A stretch of 36,340 nt of DNA. Origin: DATHVR01 sp035461175. Lineage in GTDB: Bacteria; Actinomycetota; Acidimicrobiia; Spongiisociales; ZC4RG35. The DNA lies in assembly GCA_035461175.1 (NCBI GenBank), contig DATHVR010000135.1:1-36340 (forward strand). Direction: 5' to 3'. Below, one piece after another: positions 34,029 through 36,340 of the stretch. How positions within the stretch are numbered: the stretch's first letter is position 1; every line of letters begins with the position of its first letter. A program made the position numbers and the translations under genes. The notes beneath the pieces were generated by a model that saw only the letters and a program-made list of their open reading frames with translations, did no database searches and was not told the origin of the DNA.

Positions 34029-34062
34029 ATAGATAGCCCTCGTGGTGACGAGGGCTATCTAT
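34029..34062 (-). terminator. 15-bp perfect hairpin next to the tRNA half
   Basis: Arms 34029-34043 and 34048-34062 are exact complements with a GGTG loop. On the minus strand it starts two bases after the discriminator of the tRNA fragment, where a tRNA terminator is expected. A U-tract is lacking. Confidence 0.7.
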
Positions 34063-34063
34063 G

Positions 34064-34105
34064 TGGGCCCTAGAGGATTCGAACCTCTAGCCTCTTTCGC
34101 GTCAA
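34064..34105 (-). pseudogene. 3' half of a tRNA, probable attachment-site scar
   Basis: Minus strand from 34105: loop TTGACGC, anticodon-stem strand GAAAG, variable AGGCT, T-arm AGAGG-TTCGAAT-CCTCT with perfect pairing, acceptor strand AGGGCCC and A73. The next bases upstream (ATGCC) cannot pair with GAAAG, and no GGGCCCT acceptor partner is found in the expected range. The fragment therefore stops at the anticodon loop, where tyrosine integrases commonly recombine. If the loop is placed correctly the anticodon would read GAC (Val). Confidence 0.65.
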
Positions 34106-34260
34106 GGCATATCGGCCGATTTCGGCCATACGGCGCTGACCAGGAGAAACGGCGCGAATCCCCAGGTCAGGGCCGATTCTCGCCCTTCCTTGCTCCGCGA
34201 TGGATCGCCGCGATTCGCGGTGAGTGAAGCACTAGGGAAGCACTCCGCGCGCGCTCCCGC

Positions 34261-34618
34261 TCAGCCCGGCTCCTGCCTTATGCCAGTGGCCATGCAGTAC
34301 GCAGTCGCTTCGTCAGATGCGGCGGTTCGGTCCTTCTCCCCTCGTATCGCTTGCATCCCGGTGTCGACCGCGACATACATGTCGCGAAGAGTCACGCAGC
34401 CTGATCGCTCGAATGCATCTACTAGATCAGAACAGCCGGCGCCACCGCCACCACCCAGGGCTGCGACGACAAGATCCCGCACAGTACTCGACTGCTTGTG
34501 CGAAGTCGGCGTCACTCAACCTGGTGGGTGCCGGATTCGCGCAACCGGCGAGGACGGCCGCGACCAAGGCAATGGATAGACGACGCCGTAACGGTCGTCC
34601 GCTAGTACGCAATGACAT
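34261..34618 (-). pseudogene. Frameshifted small lipoprotein gene
   Basis: From an ATG at 34618 one frame encodes a lipoprotein signal (RRRLSIALVAAVLAGCANPA, lipobox LAGC) and LSDADFAQAVEYC. Near 34470-34530 the coding signal passes to the frame ending at 34261, reading VRDLVVAALGGGGGAGCSDL and ending ATAYCMATGIRQEPG. Together they would make a lipoprotein of about 115 residues with several cysteines. Family unknown. No strong ribosome-binding site. Confidence 0.5.
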
Positions 34619-34683
34619 GTGCCCTGGATCGGCTTCTGATTATCCAATCTGAAGGCGCCGGCCGGTGTCGCCCACAAGCGTGG

Positions 34684-34722
34684 AACCCCGCCCGGATACT
34701 GGAGTTCGGGGCTGGGGTTTTT
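34684..34722 (+). terminator. Intrinsic terminator with T5 tract
   Basis: AACCCCGCCC (34684-34693) pairs with GGCTGGGGTT (34710-34719) with one wobble and one mismatch, overlapping a TTTTT run at 34718-34722. It is the best factor-independent terminator in the window. No protein gene on the plus strand ends just upstream, so a short untranslated RNA is possible. Confidence 0.6.
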
Positions 34723-34826
34723 CTGCAACCGCGCTGTGGATGCGCAGCCAGCTTCGAGACTACTCGGGGCCGTTGTCTCGGTGCCGGGTAAGACACGTCT
34801 CACCGGCCGGATACGGTCCGCCAGTT

Positions 34827-34940
34827 ATGTCATGCACTCCACTCACGGAGCGTCACCGGCAGACCCTCCGAGAGCTGGTCGCCGGCGGCGAACCCTCAGA
34901 CCGGCAGACGCTTGAAGAGTTTCGCCGAGGGGATGGGTGA
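34827..34940 (+). CDS. Tiny ORF A, first of a coupled pair (copy 1)
   Basis: A 37-residue frame from ATG 34827 containing HRQTLRELVAGGEP and RQTLEEFRRGDG. A diverged copy exists at 35890 (HQQTLRELAEGEPAGRETLE), so the peptide sequence is partly conserved between copies, which hints at coding. Charged, amphipathic helix-like. Its stop overlaps the next start as TGATG. No known family. Confidence 0.35.
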   Translation: MSCTPLTERHRQTLRELVAGGEPSDRQTLEEFRRGDG

Positions 34941-35131
34941 TGCCGACGAGTCTGGAGCTGACCGGCGTGGGTTGGATACATGCGGAGACGGTTCGAGGTG
35001 GGATCCTCGAAGCCGACTCATTATGCAAACGAGAGCCCCCAGCGTGGCCGGGGGCTCTTCTCGATGGGAGTCCATACCCCGCAAGCTCTCCAGAAAGGGG
35101 GCACTCCCAGCCCTGTCCGCCGGGTAGGTGA
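34940..35131 (+). CDS. Tiny ORF B, second of a coupled pair (copy 1)
   Basis: Begins MPTSLELTGVGWIHAETVRG at an ATG overlapping the stop of ORF A. The first 25-30 residues are shared with the copy at 36.0 kb (SLELTGVG, then AETTRGGIL in a shifted frame). The frame runs on through a hairpin element to 35131, so the true end may be earlier or the gene may be damaged. Function unknown. Confidence 0.3.
   Translation: MPTSLELTGVGWIHAETVRGGILEADSLCKREPPAWPGALLDGSPYPASSPERGHSQPCPPGR
35032..35119 (+). repeat. Two-hairpin element, copy 2
   Basis: The first stem AGAGCCCCC (35032-35040) pairs with GGGGGCTCT (35050-35058) and is followed by TCTC. The second pairs TGGGAGT (35065-35071) with ACTCCCA (35103-35109). 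It matches copy 1 at 30874-30962, most closely across the second hairpin. The first stem looks like a terminator for the tiny ORF pair. Confidence 0.7.
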
Positions 35132-35201
35132 CGAACGTCAAGAGTAGTTTTGGCCACGAAGTTTCGTAAGGTCGGCACTAGGGCAGACAGGTCTTGGAGG
35201 T

Positions 35202-35306
35202 GGGGAAACGGCGGGTCCAGGGGGCTTGGTTCAGCATCCCACTCCCCACTCCCGCTGACCGAGCCCCCTCCGCCACAAAGTGCGCGCTTTCCCCAAGCGT
35301 GCACAT
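35202..35306. other. Long imperfect palindrome
   Basis: Core arms 35219-35235 and 35254-35269 pair with one mismatch and one bulge (AGGGGGCTTGG.. against ..CCGAGCCCCCT). Outside them GGCGG pairs with CCGCC and GGGGAAA with TTTCCCC, and a further hairpin (GTGCGCGCTT/AAGCGTGCAC) sits at the right. It could be a structured RNA or a miniature element. The surrounding 35,132-35,443 has no recognised gene. Confidence 0.5.
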
Positions 35307-35443
35307 GGAGCCTCCCATTAGCCCCTTCACTCGGTTCAGTCGCGGGGCCCTGGTATGCGTTACAGGGCAAGATGTGGACCGCGTGGAAGCTGCTTATGTT
35401 GCTCCATACGGACACTAGGGCATTGCCCGGTGTCCGCCCTTGG

Positions 35444-35737
35444 TCACTCCGTGGGGTGTGGATCGCAGAAGGGAGTACCAGGGATGCCCGGCACCACCGC
35501 CGTCATCTCCGCATGTAGAACGTCAGCGGCGAAGCCTGGTGCAGTCTGGGCGAGCACTGGCATCACAGTCCCGGGATGCCCGGCATCGACGGGCAGTTCA
35601 CCTCTTGCCCAGACGGCGAACGCTTGACCAAAACGCTCGCAGGATCCGTGCTTCGCTCCCGGGGCTGCCATAGCTGGGGCAGCCAAGGCCATCATCAGCA
35701 TTACAGCTGTGAGCAGTGCAATGAGTCGAATGCGCAT
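35444..35737 (-). CDS. Small secreted protein
   Basis: A 97-residue protein with a clear Sec signal peptide (MRIRLIALLTAVMLMMALAA, cleavage near AMA-AP) and a mature part of about 70 residues with two cysteines (KHGSCERFGQAF and GTPFCDPHP) that could form one disulfide. The ATG at 35737 has AGGAGAGGAG seven bases upstream; a longer frame is not favoured. Family unknown. The signal ending AAPGAKHGSC resembles the AAPKTGC of the protein at 36182. Confidence 0.7.
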   Translation of the reverse strand: MRIRLIALLTAVMLMMALAAPAMAAPGAKHGSCERFGQAFAVWARGELPVDAGHPGTVMPVLAQTAPGFAADVLHAEMTAVVPGIPGTPFCDPHPTE

Positions 35738-35889
35738 GTTAGTTCTCCTCTCCTTACGCATCTCCTATTCACCACCCTACGTGACGAGCAACCGTCAGTC
35801 CACTATGGGCGTCGACACTGACGGCCAGCATGCATGTTTACGTGTCCCCTCGATCACTCCCAGCGGTAGATACGTCCCGCCGGCAGCTC

Positions 35890-36066
35890 ATGCCTCCCAC
35901 TTCAGACCAGCACCAGCAGACCCTTCGAGAACTGGCCGAAGGCGAACCCGCTGGCCGTGAAACACTCGAGCTACGCCTTTGGGGATGCGGGATGTCGGCG
36001 AGCCTGGAGCTGACCGGAGTGGGGCGAAGCCATTGCCGAGACCACTCGGGGTGGGATCCTCGCTAG
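35890..36066 (+). pseudogene. Diverged copy 2 of the tiny ORF pair, fused by frameshift
   Basis: The frame from ATG 35890 contains HQQTLRELAEGEPAGRETLE (like ORF A), then MSASLELTGVG (like ORF B), because the stop between the two ORFs is lost by an indel. After TGVG the similarity to ORF B continues in another frame (AIAETTRGGILASDT, then stop). It is best read as a decaying duplicate. Confidence 0.4.
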
Positions 36067-36181
36067 CGATACGTAGTCGGATTTTGGGCGACACTTCGAG
36101 GGTCTGCCGAGTAACCTCAGGTCACCGGGGGAATAGAAGGATCGACTCGTGCCGAGGCACGAACGAGAGGGAGGTTGGGAA

Positions 36182-36340
36182 GTGCGTAGAGTTCTGAGAC
36201 AGTTGTCGCGCGGGGCGGTGTCCGGTTTCGTGTTGGCCAGTGTGCTGGCGCTGTCCGGCACAGCTTTGGCGGCGCCGAAGACGGGGTGCCCCGTCGGAGA
36301 GGGATGGGCCGAGATGAGCGTGGAAGTGGCAGCAGAAACG
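36182..36340 (+). CDS. Small secreted protein, 3' end outside window
   Basis: A GTG start preceded by GAGGGAGG opens a frame to the window edge: VRRVLRQLSRGAVSG, then a hydrophobic core FVLASVLALSGTALA and mature AAPKTGCPVGEGWAEMSVEV. This is a typical Sec signal peptide with an AxA cleavage site. 53 residues are visible. Family unknown. Confidence 0.65.
   Translation, partial: MRRVLRQLSRGAVSGFVLASVLALSGTALAAPKTGCPVGEGWAEMSVEVAAET

Noticed and set aside
34042..34227. 61-residue frame with GPRGFEPLASFASR
   Set aside because: This is the translated complement of the tRNA half, a well-known false ORF type.
34843..35415. 190-residue minus-strand frame sharing GWECPLSxEL with a frame at 30698-31258
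   Set aside because: The shared peptide lies exactly on the two-hairpin repeat, so the similarity is nucleotide-level structure and not a protein family.
24595..36340. CRISPR array or defence island
   Set aside because: No regularly spaced direct repeats and no cas, restriction-modification or known defence genes were found; repeats here are hairpins or two-copy duplications.

Overview
The window is high-GC DNA from an actinobacterium. The order of the long minus-strand operon matches the conserved actinobacterial block thrS - pgsA - acyltransferase - pimA - pdxS - pdxT - yebC - ruvCAB - queA/tgt - yajC - apt - rel - glyoxalase II-like. A mycothiol synthase gene (mshD), an MTHP-type metallopeptidase and frequent GTG starts with ATGA/GTGA overlaps also fit. 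A deep actinobacterial lineage such as Acidimicrobiia is my inference; no rRNA is present to settle it.

Layout. (1) 1-14,272, minus strand: one near-continuous operon. Read 5' to 3' it runs from phosphatidylinositol-type phospholipid and PIM synthesis (pgsA, PatA-like, pimA), through PLP synthesis (pdxS, pdxT), a YebC factor, Holliday-junction processing (ruvC, ruvA, ruvB), queuosine tRNA modification (queA, tgt), yajC, adenine salvage (apt), (p)ppGpp metabolism (rel) and a PEGA/beta-propeller surface protein, to a metallo-beta-lactamase-fold hydrolase. Most junctions overlap by 1-8 bases, which implies translational coupling. secD and secF, usually between yajC and apt, are absent there. A 26-bp tandem repeat sits at the left edge. 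(2) 14,384-17,733, plus strand: an EF-G paralogue and citrate synthase. These split pgsA from thrS, which lie together in many relatives. A perfect 19-bp stem palindrome follows. (3) 17,827-24,594: thrS with a small membrane protein, an APH-fold protein with an abnormal catalytic loop, a zinc-ribbon miniprotein, mshD, a patatin phospholipase, a pirin and a small zinc-finger-like protein. All are compact and intact.

(4) 24,600-36,340: an accessory region of different character. Intact genes are tyrosine phenol-lyase, hpt, a duplicated PCD-VOC protein, an SRPBCC protein, tRNA-Val(CAC), a minimal zincin and several small membrane or secreted proteins. Between them lie broken genes: a sulfotransferase (frameshift plus two stops), a cupin, a lipoprotein and a ~70-residue protein (all frameshifted), and the C-terminal piece of a CPBP intramembrane protease. 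Hairpins and short duplicated segments are common. At 34,064-34,105 there is the 3' half of a tRNA, cut at the anticodon loop and still followed by a terminator-like hairpin. This is what an integrase attachment site leaves, so the sequence to its right (34.1 kb to the window edge and beyond) is probably an integrated element or its remains. That stretch carries a duplicated pair of overlapping tiny ORFs, a repeated two-hairpin element, a long imperfect palindrome and two small secreted proteins. It is the least explained part of the window.

I saw no CRISPR array, complete insertion sequence, rRNA or replication origin.
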